NCBI RefSeq assembly: GCF_014648495.1
Contig: NZ_BMRF01000001.1
Coordinates: 1-64,000, forward strand
Direction of reading: 5' to 3'
Length of the DNA: 64,000 nucleotides
Source: Actinomadura cremea
GTDB taxonomy: Bacteria > Actinomycetota > Actinomycetes > Streptosporangiales > Streptosporangiaceae
Of the stretch, positions 34,844-42,758 are shown piece after piece. How positions within the stretch are numbered: position 1 is the stretch's first letter; every line of letters starts with the position of its first letter. The notes under the pieces were generated by a model, which had not been told where the DNA came from, ran no database searches, and saw only the letters and a program-made list of their open reading frames with translations. A program made the translations under genes and the position numbers.

Positions 34844-36036
34844 GTGTCCTCCAAAGGGGCGAGCATCTCCGAGAGCAGCCGACCGGGCTGCTCTTCCGCC
34901 CACGGTCTCATGCGCATCTGGAGCCCTCGCAGTTCGCGGACCATCCGTACCGATCCTGTTCCCTTGGCGGCCTGGACGACGTCGCCCGCGATCGTCACGG
35001 CGTATTCCGGCTCGCCCTTTAGCGCGTACGCCTGGGCCTGCCGCGCCCGGAACACCCCGACGTCCCGGCGGGCGCCAGCAGCCGACAGTTCCGGCATGAT
35101 CCGGTCCCAGATCTCTAGAGCCTCGCTCGCGCGGCCGAGCCGCACCAGGCACGTCGCGTGCTGAATGTCGAGGTAATGCGGGGTCAGGCACGCCGTGCCC
35201 CACGGATAGTCGTCGTCAACGCGATCGACGAGGGGCGCGGCCTGGTCGATCAACCTCGTGCACTGATCGCGGGCGACCTCGTTTGCGACGAGCGACACGC
35301 CGTGCGCCATCTGCTGCAACGCCAACACTCGCACCTTGGGCGCGAGCATGTCGGCGTGGGCGAGCGCGGAGCCGACGAGGTCTATGACGCCGTGCCCGTC
35401 GAGGAGGTCAGCATGCAGCATGGCTTTGCCGTGCAGTGCGAACGCCACGATGTGCGGGTCGTGAGAGCGGTGCGCGCGCTCAAGCATCACGTCGTGCCAG
35501 TACACAGCGCGTCCGATATCGCCAGAATCCTGGTAGAGCCATCCGAGAAACCCGGCGTACCCGGCCGCCAGCGACCACATCCGCGGTCGGAGCGTTCCGC
35601 GCGCGGCGTTCGCCAGGTCGCACAGCAGCTCGTATTGAGCCAGGCCAGTCGGGATTAGGCGGAGCGGGCCGAGGTGCCGGTCGGCGCGGTAGTGCCCGGC
35701 AAGCTGATCGCGGAAGTAGTCAGCGAGTTCGGGCGCCACCGGCCCCTTATGCGTGGACGCGGCCCCGTCCGCGGCGGCAAGGCCGCGCGCAGCCAACTCG
35801 ACGTGCGCTGCGCGTTTAGCCGGCAGGCGCGGCCTGAGGGCCACGAGAGTGCCGCCCGCATCGAGTAGCCCGTCAAGCCGCTCGGCGATCTCATGTGATG
35901 GCCGAGCCTTGCGCCCGTTGACCAGTTTCGAAAGGTAGCCATCATCGCACGGGACGAGCGCCGCCAGCTTGCGCTGGCTGATACCGCGCTCGGTCATTAG
36001 CGCACGCAACTTCTCGCCGAAGGTCATTACTTCCAT
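34840..36036 (-). CDS. XRE-family helix-turn-helix regulator with TPR-like C-terminus
   Basis: Start MEVMTFGEKL at 36036, with an alternative ATG at 36027; about 398 residues. Residues 5-60 form an XRE-type HTH (MTERGISQRKLAALVPCDDG, then YLSKLVNGRKARPS). The rest is helical, with TPR-like repeats and Trp/Tyr-rich segments (AAGYAGFLGWLYQDSGDIGR). This design is common in actinobacterial regulators that sense a small ligand or peptide. It is transcribed divergently from the small genes at 36228 onward, and the 190-base gap probably holds both promoters. Confidence 0.78.
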   Translation of the reverse strand: MEVMTFGEKLRALMTERGISQRKLAALVPCDDGYLSKLVNGRKARPSHEIAERLDGLLDAGGTLVALRPRLPAKRAAHVELAARGLAAADGAASTHKGPVAPELADYFRDQLAGHYRADRHLGPLRLIPTGLAQYELLCDLANAARGTLRPRMWSLAAGYAGFLGWLYQDSGDIGRAVYWHDVMLERAHRSHDPHIVAFALHGKAMLHADLLDGHGVIDLVGSALAHADMLAPKVRVLALQQMAHGVSLVANEVARDQCTRLIDQAAPLVDRVDDDYPWGTACLTPHYLDIQHATCLVRLGRASEALEIWDRIMPELSAAGARRDVGVFRARQAQAYALKGEPEYAVTIAGDVVQAAKGTGSVRMVRELRGLQMRMRPWAEEQPGRLLSEMLAPLEDT

Positions 36037-36227
36037 CGGTACCCGTTTCACCCCGGGATGCCTGCTGCCTAGGTGCTGCCCCGCCCTGTGGTCAGCGGTC
36101 AGCACCTTTCACGGTAACGGCGGATGCGGTCGGCTGGTGCGCGAAAGGTGTCACCTGACACACAGCGGCCCCGGGCCTTAGGCGCTCACCAGGAGGACCG
36201 GGGCCTGACCAGGAAGAGGTCCTGGCT

Positions 36228-36497
36228 GTGAAAAGCGTACTTGCGCTGCGAGGCCCATCCCACAGAGCCGTGCCCAAGCATGACATCCCGCAGTTCACCG
36301 TCCGACAGCTCAGTGAAGATCAGTGGGAGGCCGAGGTCACCTACGAGCTGACCGACTTCATGCTCTCGGTGGGCGGCCGCGCGGTGCCGCACGCCGAGAC
36401 GGTGTCCGATCTGGAGCTAATCGCGGTTGCTGAGCGAGGCCGCGCCAGCATAGGCCGGGCGGCCGAGGCTCAGTTGCGTAAGGAGTACCGTCCATGA
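36228..36497 (+). CDS. Small hypothetical protein
   Basis: The GTG at 36228, with GGAAGAGG upstream, gives 89 residues. The sequence is mixed alpha/beta, with FTVRQLSEDQWEAEVTYELT and a C-terminal basic helix. No family was recognised. It overlaps the next gene by four bases and is divergent from the XRE regulator, so it may be one of that regulator's targets. Confidence 0.6.
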   Translation: MKSVLALRGPSHRAVPKHDIPQFTVRQLSEDQWEAEVTYELTDFMLSVGGRAVPHAETVSDLELIAVAERGRASIGRAAEAQLRKEYRP

Positions 36498-36820
36498 ACA
36501 CTCCTTACAGCCCTGGCGTGGAGATGTATCCGCGGCAATACGCGTCCGTGGCTGTGCTCGCGGAGCGGCTCTCCAAGCGTGGCCTAATCGTCAAACGGAT
36601 CGGCGACTCGCAGTACAACCAGATCTCCGTCGGCGTCCCCGGTGTTGAGGAAGTGGCCGTAGTCGAGTGGAAGCCCCGCCCCGACGACCCTGGCGCCCAT
36701 GACCAATTGTGGTGGTGGGTGAACGACGAGCCGGTCGAACCGGTTGATTCGCCCGACGCGACGAACCGCGTCGTCGAGGCCGTGCGGCTCGCTGAGGGCG
36801 AGGCCGGTTGCGATGGGTAA
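36494..36820 (+). CDS. Small hypothetical protein
   Basis: 108 residues from an ATG overlapping the preceding stop. It contains GLIVKRIGDSQYNQISVGVP and a Trp-rich patch (DQLWWWVNDEPVEPVD). The fold is unknown. It belongs to a run of small coupled genes (36228-37667) and overlaps the next by eight bases. Confidence 0.58.
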   Translation: MNTPYSPGVEMYPRQYASVAVLAERLSKRGLIVKRIGDSQYNQISVGVPGVEEVAVVEWKPRPDDPGAHDQLWWWVNDEPVEPVDSPDATNRVVEAVRLAEGEAGCDG

Positions 36821-37004
36821 ACCCGCCGAGCAGACCCACACCAGCGCGCTGATTAAGGGCGCCGCCGCGTACGAGCTGCTGATGGGCGCGGTCGGCACCG
36901 AGACGAGTCCGTCCGAGGACTACGACCGCGTCACGTACCCGTCCGGCGAACCGGACAAGCCAGTAGAGCAGGCCCGAGCGGCGAAAACCGCGCCCGCCGA
37001 GTAA
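36813..37004 (+). CDS. Small hypothetical protein
   Basis: 63 residues from the ATG at 36813 inside the end of the previous gene. The sequence starts MGKPAEQTHTSALIKGAAAY, and the C-terminal part is hydrophilic (PSGEPDKPVEQARAAKTAP). The family is not recognised. Context alone supports it. Confidence 0.45.
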   Translation: MGKPAEQTHTSALIKGAAAYELLMGAVGTETSPSEDYDRVTYPSGEPDKPVEQARAAKTAPAE

Positions 37005-37107
37005 GCCGCCGGAGCCCGGGCTGCAGTCCCAACGCCGCCGCGGCGGCCGTAGCACGAAAGTGCCGGGCCACGGCCCCATCCCTGATCGCGCCTAGAGAGA
37101 CCCTCCG

Positions 37108-37200
37108 ATGCTCGAAATCTTCCGCCGCGCCAAGCGGCTCCATGTGGTCATCACGATCGCCCGCGATCTGAACGTCCGCCCAAAGGCCGAGGGGACCTGA
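37108..37200 (+). CDS. 30-residue ORF coupled to the truncated methyltransferase
   Basis: It reads MLEIFRRAKRLHVVITIARD then LNVRPKAEGT and ends in TGA, which overlaps the ATG of the following gene. The start signal is poor. It may be a translated leader or a chance frame. Confidence 0.35.
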   Translation: MLEIFRRAKRLHVVITIARDLNVRPKAEGT

Positions 37201-37667
37201 TGCTCGAACGCTTCGACGACTTGGCCTCCGCCCTCCTCGCCGCCGACCAGCACGCCGGCGACCTCGCCGCCCAACTGGTGCCCGGCATCACCGATGCGGC
37301 CCGCCACCCCTGGGCGTTCCTCACCCGCGCCGTCCACCACCTCGCCGAGGAGGCGAAGATCCAGCAGTTCCTGCACATCGGGACGGGGCCGTCGACCGGC
37401 GACAACGCGCACGCCGTTGCGCAGCGCGCCGCCCCTGCCTCCCGGATCGGCTACGTCTACAACGCCCCCGTTGCTCTCTCCCACGCGCGAGTGCTGCTGC
37501 TCACCAGCACGCCGCAGGGGGCCACCGCCTGTATCAGCTCCGACGCCCGCCACATCATCACAATCATGCGCGAGGCGAGCGAGGTTGGGGACGACTCCGG
37601 CGCGGACCGGTCCGCTGCTGGGCTGTTCCTCGGCGGCGTCGGCCGGATCAGGACGGGGAGGCCGTGA
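37200..37667 (+). CDS. Truncated DUF574-type SAM methyltransferase
   Basis: 155 residues. The central region (FLTRAVHHLAEEAKIQQFLH followed by IGTGPSTGDNAHAV) is the SAM-binding part of DUF574 methyltransferases. The expected N-terminal signature WNYWLGGKDNF is absent, and the sequence ends before the C-terminal half of the fold. The intact relative at 45839-46663 and the neighbour at 37667 show what is missing. It probably lacks activity, but it retains the GTG core and the coupled start, so a fragment protein may be made. Confidence 0.6.
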   Translation: MLERFDDLASALLAADQHAGDLAAQLVPGITDAARHPWAFLTRAVHHLAEEAKIQQFLHIGTGPSTGDNAHAVAQRAAPASRIGYVYNAPVALSHARVLLLTSTPQGATACISSDARHIITIMREASEVGDDSGADRSAAGLFLGGVGRIRTGRP

Positions 37668-38482
37668 TGGACGAGGCTGCCGTCCCCCTTCCGCACATCG
37701 ATTACCCCTCGGGGTTCACTCCGGATGTGCCGAGCTGGCCTCGGGTCTGGAACTACTGGCTCGGCGGCAAGGACAATTTCCCGGCGGACCGCCGGTACGG
37801 GGACGAGGTCGCACGCATCATGCCCGGGATCAGGCATCAGGCACGCGCCCACCGCTACTGGGTCTGCCGGGTCTTGAGGTTCTTGGCCATTGAGGGGATC
37901 GATCAGTTCCTCCAGGTGGGGGGCGTGTTCCCGCAGAACGAAGACGATCCGGAACAAATCACGCGCAGGGTCCGGCCGGGTTCGCAGTTCGTCTACGCCG
38001 ACAGCGACCCGCTCGTGCTGGCGCATACGCGGGCGCTGAAGTGCTATCCGCCGGGCAACGGCTGCGAGGTGGTGAACGCGCCCCCCGAGGACGCGGACGC
38101 GATCGTGGCGTGGGCCGCGATGTACCTGGATTTCGATCGGCCCGCCGCGGTGCTGCTGCCCGGAATCTTGCACCTGCTCCCCGGCGACATTGCCCGTGAC
38201 CTGGTGGCGGCCTTGGCCGACGCCGTGGCGCCGGGGAGCTGGATCGCGCTCGCGCACCCGGCCGGCCTGGTGGCGCCCCGCGAGATGCGGCAGGCGGCTG
38301 CTCGGTTCGAGGACTGCGGCGGCGGCACATTCACCCTTCGGCTGCCCGAGGAGGTCGCAAACCTTCTGCATGGCCTGGAGCTGATCCCGCCGGGCGTCGT
38401 CGAGGTCGGGGCGTGGCGTCCCGACCTCAATGACCGGCAGCACGTGCCCGTGGACCAGGTCGGCGCCCTCGCCCGCCCCTGA
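37667..38482 (+). CDS. DUF574-type SAM methyltransferase with altered SAM motif
   Basis: The ATG at 37667 lies 5 bases after GGGGAGG; 271 residues. It carries RVWNYWLGGKDNFPADRRYG, the family signature. The SAM motif reads FLQVGGVFPQNEDD, where the usual form is FLDVGTGLPT. The C-terminal half (ADSDPLVLAHTRAL and VAALADAVAPGSWIALAHPA) is complete. DUF574 proteins are numerous in actinobacteria; their substrates are mostly unknown. The altered motif questions catalysis. It lies 36 bases before the histidine-kinase-like gene. Confidence 0.8.
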   Translation: MDEAAVPLPHIDYPSGFTPDVPSWPRVWNYWLGGKDNFPADRRYGDEVARIMPGIRHQARAHRYWVCRVLRFLAIEGIDQFLQVGGVFPQNEDDPEQITRRVRPGSQFVYADSDPLVLAHTRALKCYPPGNGCEVVNAPPEDADAIVAWAAMYLDFDRPAAVLLPGILHLLPGDIARDLVAALADAVAPGSWIALAHPAGLVAPREMRQAAARFEDCGGGTFTLRLPEEVANLLHGLELIPPGVVEVGAWRPDLNDRQHVPVDQVGALARP

Positions 38483-38517
38483 CGGCCCCTGTTCATTCTC
38501 TGCGACAAGGAGTTGCT

Positions 38518-39678
38518 GTGGCCTGGGCAAATGACCGGCCTGCTCCCTCTGATCACCACCGCCCGCGCCCCGGCTGGCGGGTACGCCTCGCCCACTGGCT
38601 TGCACCGTCGGTGCTCCCGTCGGCCGCCGATGGCTTTGACGGCGGTGCCGCGGAGGCCTCCGTGTGGCGGGGTCTGTCCGGGCAGTTGGCGCTGCGCCTG
38701 GGGGTTTTGGCCGAGCAGGTGCGCCCGCCGCTGGACGAGCTGGAGGCCGACGAGGAGGACCCGGAGCGCACACGGTTGCTGTACGAGGTCGACCACGGCA
38801 TCGCCCGGATGCGGCGGATCGCACGGGACATGCTCGTGCTGACCGATGTGCACGTCGACGCTCTCGGGACCGGTGCGACGTCCCTGCTGGACGTGGTCCG
38901 TGTCGCGGCCGGAGGCATCGAGTACTACCAGCGCGTTCGGATCGGCCATGTGGTCGACGTGGCAGTGCCGGGCTACGCCGCCGATGACCTCGCTGCGGTG
39001 CTGGCCGCGCTGCTGGACAACGCCACCCGCTACTCGCCGGGACCAGCGCTCATCGGCTGCCGCCTTTTCGCCGACGGCAGCATGATGATCCAGGTCGACG
39101 ACGACGGCCACGGCGTCGACCCCGCATGGTCTGAGCGGCTCAACCGTGCACTCTCCGGGCCGGTCCCCCCGGTCGGCGCCAATACCAGCTTGCAGACCGG
39201 GCTGGCTGTCGTGCACCGCTTGGCTCGCAAGCACGGCCTGCGGGTCGCGCTCGCCCACCGCGGTTCGCCCGGCGCAACGGGCGGACGGGGCACGTCCGCT
39301 TTCGTCATCATCCACCGGGAACTGCTGGACTCCGCAGGGCCCGCCGCTCCACCACCCGCCACCGCCGCAGCGGCGTCCGGGACGGCACACCCGGCTGCTC
39401 CCGCCCCGGTCGGCGCCGCCGGTTCATCAGCCCGCCCCCCGCATGCAGTTCCGGGCGGCTGGCCGGAATCCCCACGCCGGGATCACCGACCGGGTGGAAC
39501 GGTGCATGGGCTCCCGCGCCGCTCCCCCAGCCCCCTCCGTCCCGCCCGCTCTGCCACCCAGCAAGTCGCTCCTGCACGCCCTGGGCCGGTGTTGTCGACG
39601 TCCTTCGCCGACGACATCGCTGCGTTTAACGGCCCCGGCCCCTGCCAGTTTGATCGTGAGGAAGGACCGACGTCATGA
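38518..39678 (+). CDS. Histidine-kinase-like ATPase of a conservon (CvnA-type)
   Basis: The GTG at 38518 has AAGGAG upstream; 386 residues. A helical N-terminal region (LSGQLALRLGVLAEQVRPPL, then RIARDML) precedes an HATPase domain. That domain has N box LAALLDNATRYSPG, G1 QVDDDGHGVD and G2 GLAVVHRLARKHGLRV. The C-terminal 110 residues are Pro/Ala-rich. No transmembrane segment is seen, unlike most CvnA proteins. The gene overlaps the roadblock gene by four bases, as in conservons that regulate G-protein-like GTPases, but here the GTPase is absent. Confidence 0.78.
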   Translation: MAWANDRPAPSDHHRPRPGWRVRLAHWLAPSVLPSAADGFDGGAAEASVWRGLSGQLALRLGVLAEQVRPPLDELEADEEDPERTRLLYEVDHGIARMRRIARDMLVLTDVHVDALGTGATSLLDVVRVAAGGIEYYQRVRIGHVVDVAVPGYAADDLAAVLAALLDNATRYSPGPALIGCRLFADGSMMIQVDDDGHGVDPAWSERLNRALSGPVPPVGANTSLQTGLAVVHRLARKHGLRVALAHRGSPGATGGRGTSAFVIIHRELLDSAGPAAPPPATAAAASGTAHPAAPAPVGAAGSSARPPHAVPGGWPESPRRDHRPGGTVHGLPRRSPSPLRPARSATQQVAPARPGPVLSTSFADDIAAFNGPGPCQFDREEGPTS

Positions 39679-40127
39679 CCCCCGACGCGACCGGCGAACC
39701 GACCCTGACCTCACCGAAGGACTTCGCCTGGCTCGTCAACGACTTCGTTGACTCCACCCCCGGCGTGACCGACGCACTGATCGTCTCCTGCGACGGGCTG
39801 GTCCTGATCGCCTCCCGCGCCCTGCCCGGCGACCAGGCGGACACGCTGTCGGCGATGGCCGCCGGCCTGCTCAGCCTCGGCGGCAACATCGCCGACAACG
39901 CCGACCGCGGGACGTGCGAGCACATCATGCTCCGGCTCACCCACGGCCACTTCTTGTTCATGCGCATCGGGCAGTTCGCCGGGCTGGCCGTGCTCACCGA
40001 CACCGGCGCCGCCCTCGGCCCGGTCGCGCACCGCATGACCCGGCTGGTCACCGGCACCGGCCACGCCCTGACCCCGCAACTACGCGACGACCTGCACCGC
40101 CACACCATCCACCGGGCGCACGCATGA
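39675..40127 (+). CDS. Roadblock/LC7 domain protein (CvnB-type)
   Basis: 150 residues, overlapping the kinase-like gene. The roadblock fold is visible in LVNDFVDSTPGVTDALIVSC and LPGDQADTLSAMAAGLLSLG, with RGTCEHIMLRLTHGHFLFMR in the second half. In conservons this protein acts as a partner or activator of the small GTPase encoded downstream. Here the next genes are DUF742 and then a sulfotransferase-FGE protein. Confidence 0.82.
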   Translation: MTPDATGEPTLTSPKDFAWLVNDFVDSTPGVTDALIVSCDGLVLIASRALPGDQADTLSAMAAGLLSLGGNIADNADRGTCEHIMLRLTHGHFLFMRIGQFAGLAVLTDTGAALGPVAHRMTRLVTGTGHALTPQLRDDLHRHTIHRAHA

Positions 40128-40492
40128 CCGCCCACTGGCCGGGCGCCCACCGGTGGGTACGGCCGTACGTGGTGACCGGCGGCCGCGTCGAAGCCCCCCG
40201 CCAGGTGCTGCCGCACACCCTCGTAGCGGCACCCGGCCACGATCCCGCCTACGCCGCCCGGCTACTGCCCGAGTCCCGCCGCCTGTACGACCGCGCGCAC
40301 CACGCCACCGTCACCACCGGACCCAAATCGCTGGCCGAGCTGTCGGCGCACTGCCGCGTGCCCGTCGGCGCCGCCCGCGTCCTGCTCACCGACCTGGCCG
40401 CTGCCGGGGCCGTGCAGATCGGCTCCGACACCGACGTCTACAGCCCCCGCCTGCTCGAAAGGATCCTCGATGGCCTCTACCAGCTCACCTGA
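40124..40492 (+). CDS. DUF742 protein (CvnC-type)
   Basis: 122 residues, overlapping the roadblock gene by four bases. It has the family start (VRPYVVTGGRVEAPRQVLPH) and a winged-helix-like part (PKSLAELSAHCRVPVGAARV then LLTDLAAAGAVQI), ending in LLERILDGLYQLT. In conservons it is always next to the roadblock gene and is thought to help membrane or DNA contacts. The next start lies inside its end. Confidence 0.82.
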   Translation: MTAHWPGAHRWVRPYVVTGGRVEAPRQVLPHTLVAAPGHDPAYAARLLPESRRLYDRAHHATVTTGPKSLAELSAHCRVPVGAARVLLTDLAAAGAVQIGSDTDVYSPRLLERILDGLYQLT

Positions 40493-42758
40493 CCGCCCTG
40501 CCCGCATGAAACCCACCTCAACGGATGTGCGTCACCAGATCACCGCACACCTGGACAGGATCCGCTCCGTCGTCGACGACGAGCTGCTGCCGCCGCTTTT
40601 GCTGCTGGGCACCAGCGAACGCGTCGGCTCGAACTGGCTGTCGGACATGCTGCGCCCGTTCATGGACCAGCACAACGAGCCGTTCCGCCAGCAGCTCGCC
40701 GCCGCCAACCCGCTGTCGGCGCTGGCCACCAGCCCGGCCCGGCTCGGCCACGCCGCCCGGCGGCTCGGGCCGCTGGGCCGGTACTGGCTCACGGTGTTCA
40801 CCGTCGGCAAGCACACCCCGGTCCGGCAGGTCATCAAGGAGACCAACCTACTGTTCGCGCTGCCGAACCTGCTGGGGCTGTTCCCCGACTCCCCGGCGGC
40901 GGTCCTGACTCGCAGCCCCTTGGGGGTCGCGGACTCCTTCCGCCGCGGCGACCTGTTCCGCCGCTGGGACTACCGGGCCCGCTACCGACAGATCACCAGC
41001 GTCGCCGCCGGCGGCCCCTACCGGGTCCTGGTCCCCAACGACGACCCGGCCGACCTGGTCGCCTTGGTGCGGCTGCAGGTCCTCAACACGCTGCTGCTGG
41101 CCACCGCACTCGGTGACCGGCACGTGGCCCAGATCGGGTACGAGACATCGGTGCTCGACCCCGGCACCGCCTGGCGCACTGTGGCCGACCTGGCCCCCGA
41201 GCTCCCCGCCGCAGCACCGTCCGGCAGCGGTGAGCAGGCCGGTGTCGAGCAGGACTTCGCTACCACGCACGCCAAGACCCGCCTGGTGGCGCACCTGACC
41301 GCGGCCGACGCCAACCTGGTCCAGGCCGCCACCGCCACCTGCCTGACGGCCGCCCGCTCCATCGCCGACCCGTCGGTGGTGGCGACGGCGGCGGGCTGGC
41401 TCACCGGCGCCCACCTCTACACCCTCGCGGCCCCGCCTCCGGCCGCCGTGCGCAACCACCCCGGCAAGGCCAGGCTGGCCCCGCCCCCGCCTGCCGCAGA
41501 GTCGGTTCCGCTGCGTTTCGTCGAATGCTCCGGAACATGGTGGCGCAACCTGCTGGTGTCCAACGCCGACTACGCCGCGTTCCTCACCGAGCTCGACGCC
41601 GCCGGGCTCGGCAACGTCCACCACGGCGTCCACCTGCTGGTCTGCCAGATGCCGCACGAGCGCGGCGGGGGCCTGCAGCACGACGCGGCGAACCGCCGGT
41701 GGACGGTCAGCCCCGGCTACGAGCAGCGCCCCGCGTATTGGGTGACCTGGATCGGCGCCGCCGCGTTCGCCGCCCGCCACGGCGCCGCGCTCCCCACCCG
41801 TGCCGAGCTGCTCACCGCCACCGCCGGTGACGGCGGCTGCCTCGACCGGCTCCCTGACCCAGTGCGGGAGCGCAACGCGGCCTACCGGTTCGGTGACGTC
41901 ACGCCGGTCACCGAACCCGGTCTGTGCGTCGACGCGGTCCACCACCTGGTGGGCAACCTGCAGGTGTGGTGCGCCGACGGCCCCGCCACCGCGCCCGGCC
42001 CGGCGGTGCGGTGGCTGCACGGCGCCGCCTGGAACACCCCGGCCACCCCGCGCGAAGTCCACCGGCCCCGGCACCGGCACCTCACCGGCTGCTCACGCGG
42101 CGTCGGGATCCGGCTCGTCGCCCGCCCCGGTCTGGCCGCCGTCCCACCTGAGCGGATCGCTGCGGTGCTCAATGCCTGGATCGGCGGCCTAGACGATGAG
42201 GAACCCCCGTCCCGGCCCGACGAGCGGCTCATCGCGGCGTTGACCGGCCTGGCCGCGCATCAGGGCCGCTTGGCTTCACAGGCCGATGGCCGACTTGGGG
42301 CCCATGTAGGTGCCGACGCCCGGCCAGCCCTGGCGGGCCAGCTCAACGAACCGGTCGCTGAACCCCAGCCCCGGCAGCTTGTCCAACGCCACGAACTCCA
42401 CGCCGCGGATCGGGCGGGTGTCGGCGCCGACCTCGACGTCTCCGGCGGTGCCGCCCACCCGGCGGGTCTCGAACGTCATGTGCACGACGTGGGTGTCGCC
42501 GCCGGGGAGGTGGTCGCAGACGTACAGCAGCCGTCCCGGTTCGACGGCCAGGCCGGTCTCTTCCCGCACCTCCCGGACGAGGGCGTCGGCGAGCGGCTCC
42601 CCGTGCTCGACCTTTCCGCCCGGGAGAGACCAGGCTCGGCCGGTGTCGGTGTCCTGGTCCAGCAGCAGGATCCGGCCGTCCTCGACCAGGATCGCGGTGA
42701 CTCTGACAGCGATGGGTGCGCCCATCCCGGCACCGTATCCGGGGATGAGTCTCAATGA
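40470..42758 (+). CDS. Sulfotransferase-like protein with FGE/SUMF1-like domain; C-terminal part probably read-through
   Basis: The ATG at 40470 (AAAGGA upstream) overlaps the DUF742 end. The N-terminal 300 residues have LLLGTSERVGSNWLSDMLRP, the PAPS-loop-like motif of sulfotransferases, then AAVLTRSPLGVADSFRRGDL. From about 350 an FGE-like domain reads RNLLVSNADYAAFLTELDAA, then WVTWIGAAAFAARHG, GNLQVWCADG and CSRGVGIRLV. Recognisable sequence ends around residue 590 (near 42240). The remaining frame to 42758 is exactly antisense to the NUDIX gene and has no independent signature, so a stop just past 42300 may have been lost by frameshift. Formylglycine-generating activity is uncertain. Confidence 0.65.
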   Translation: MASTSSPDRPARMKPTSTDVRHQITAHLDRIRSVVDDELLPPLLLLGTSERVGSNWLSDMLRPFMDQHNEPFRQQLAAANPLSALATSPARLGHAARRLGPLGRYWLTVFTVGKHTPVRQVIKETNLLFALPNLLGLFPDSPAAVLTRSPLGVADSFRRGDLFRRWDYRARYRQITSVAAGGPYRVLVPNDDPADLVALVRLQVLNTLLLATALGDRHVAQIGYETSVLDPGTAWRTVADLAPELPAAAPSGSGEQAGVEQDFATTHAKTRLVAHLTAADANLVQAATATCLTAARSIADPSVVATAAGWLTGAHLYTLAAPPPAAVRNHPGKARLAPPPPAAESVPLRFVECSGTWWRNLLVSNADYAAFLTELDAAGLGNVHHGVHLLVCQMPHERGGGLQHDAANRRWTVSPGYEQRPAYWVTWIGAAAFAARHGAALPTRAELLTATAGDGGCLDRLPDPVRERNAAYRFGDVTPVTEPGLCVDAVHHLVGNLQVWCADGPATAPGPAVRWLHGAAWNTPATPREVHRPRHRHLTGCSRGVGIRLVARPGLAAVPPERIAAVLNAWIGGLDDEEPPSRPDERLIAALTGLAAHQGRLASQADGRLGAHVGADARPALAGQLNEPVAEPQPRQLVQRHELHAADRAGVGADLDVSGGAAHPAGLERHVHDVGVAAGEVVADVQQPSRFDGQAGLFPHLPDEGVGERLPVLDLSARERPGSAGVGVLVQQQDPAVLDQDRGDSDSDGCAHPGTVSGDESQ
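42276..42725 (-). CDS. NUDIX hydrolase
   Basis: The ATG at 42725 gives 149 residues. The Nudix box is complete (GGKVEHGEPLADALVREV followed by REETGL), preceded by VTAILVEDGRILLLDQDTDT. This class hydrolyses nucleoside diphosphate-linked compounds, often 8-oxo-dGTP or NDP-sugars; the substrate here is not known. It lies entirely opposite the open 3' part of the sulfotransferase-FGE frame and is divergent from the nucleotidyltransferase gene, which starts 29 bases upstream. Confidence 0.85.
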   Translation of the reverse strand: MGAPIAVRVTAILVEDGRILLLDQDTDTGRAWSLPGGKVEHGEPLADALVREVREETGLAVEPGRLLYVCDHLPGGDTHVVHMTFETRRVGGTAGDVEVGADTRPIRGVEFVALDKLPGLGFSDRFVELARQGWPGVGTYMGPKSAIGL

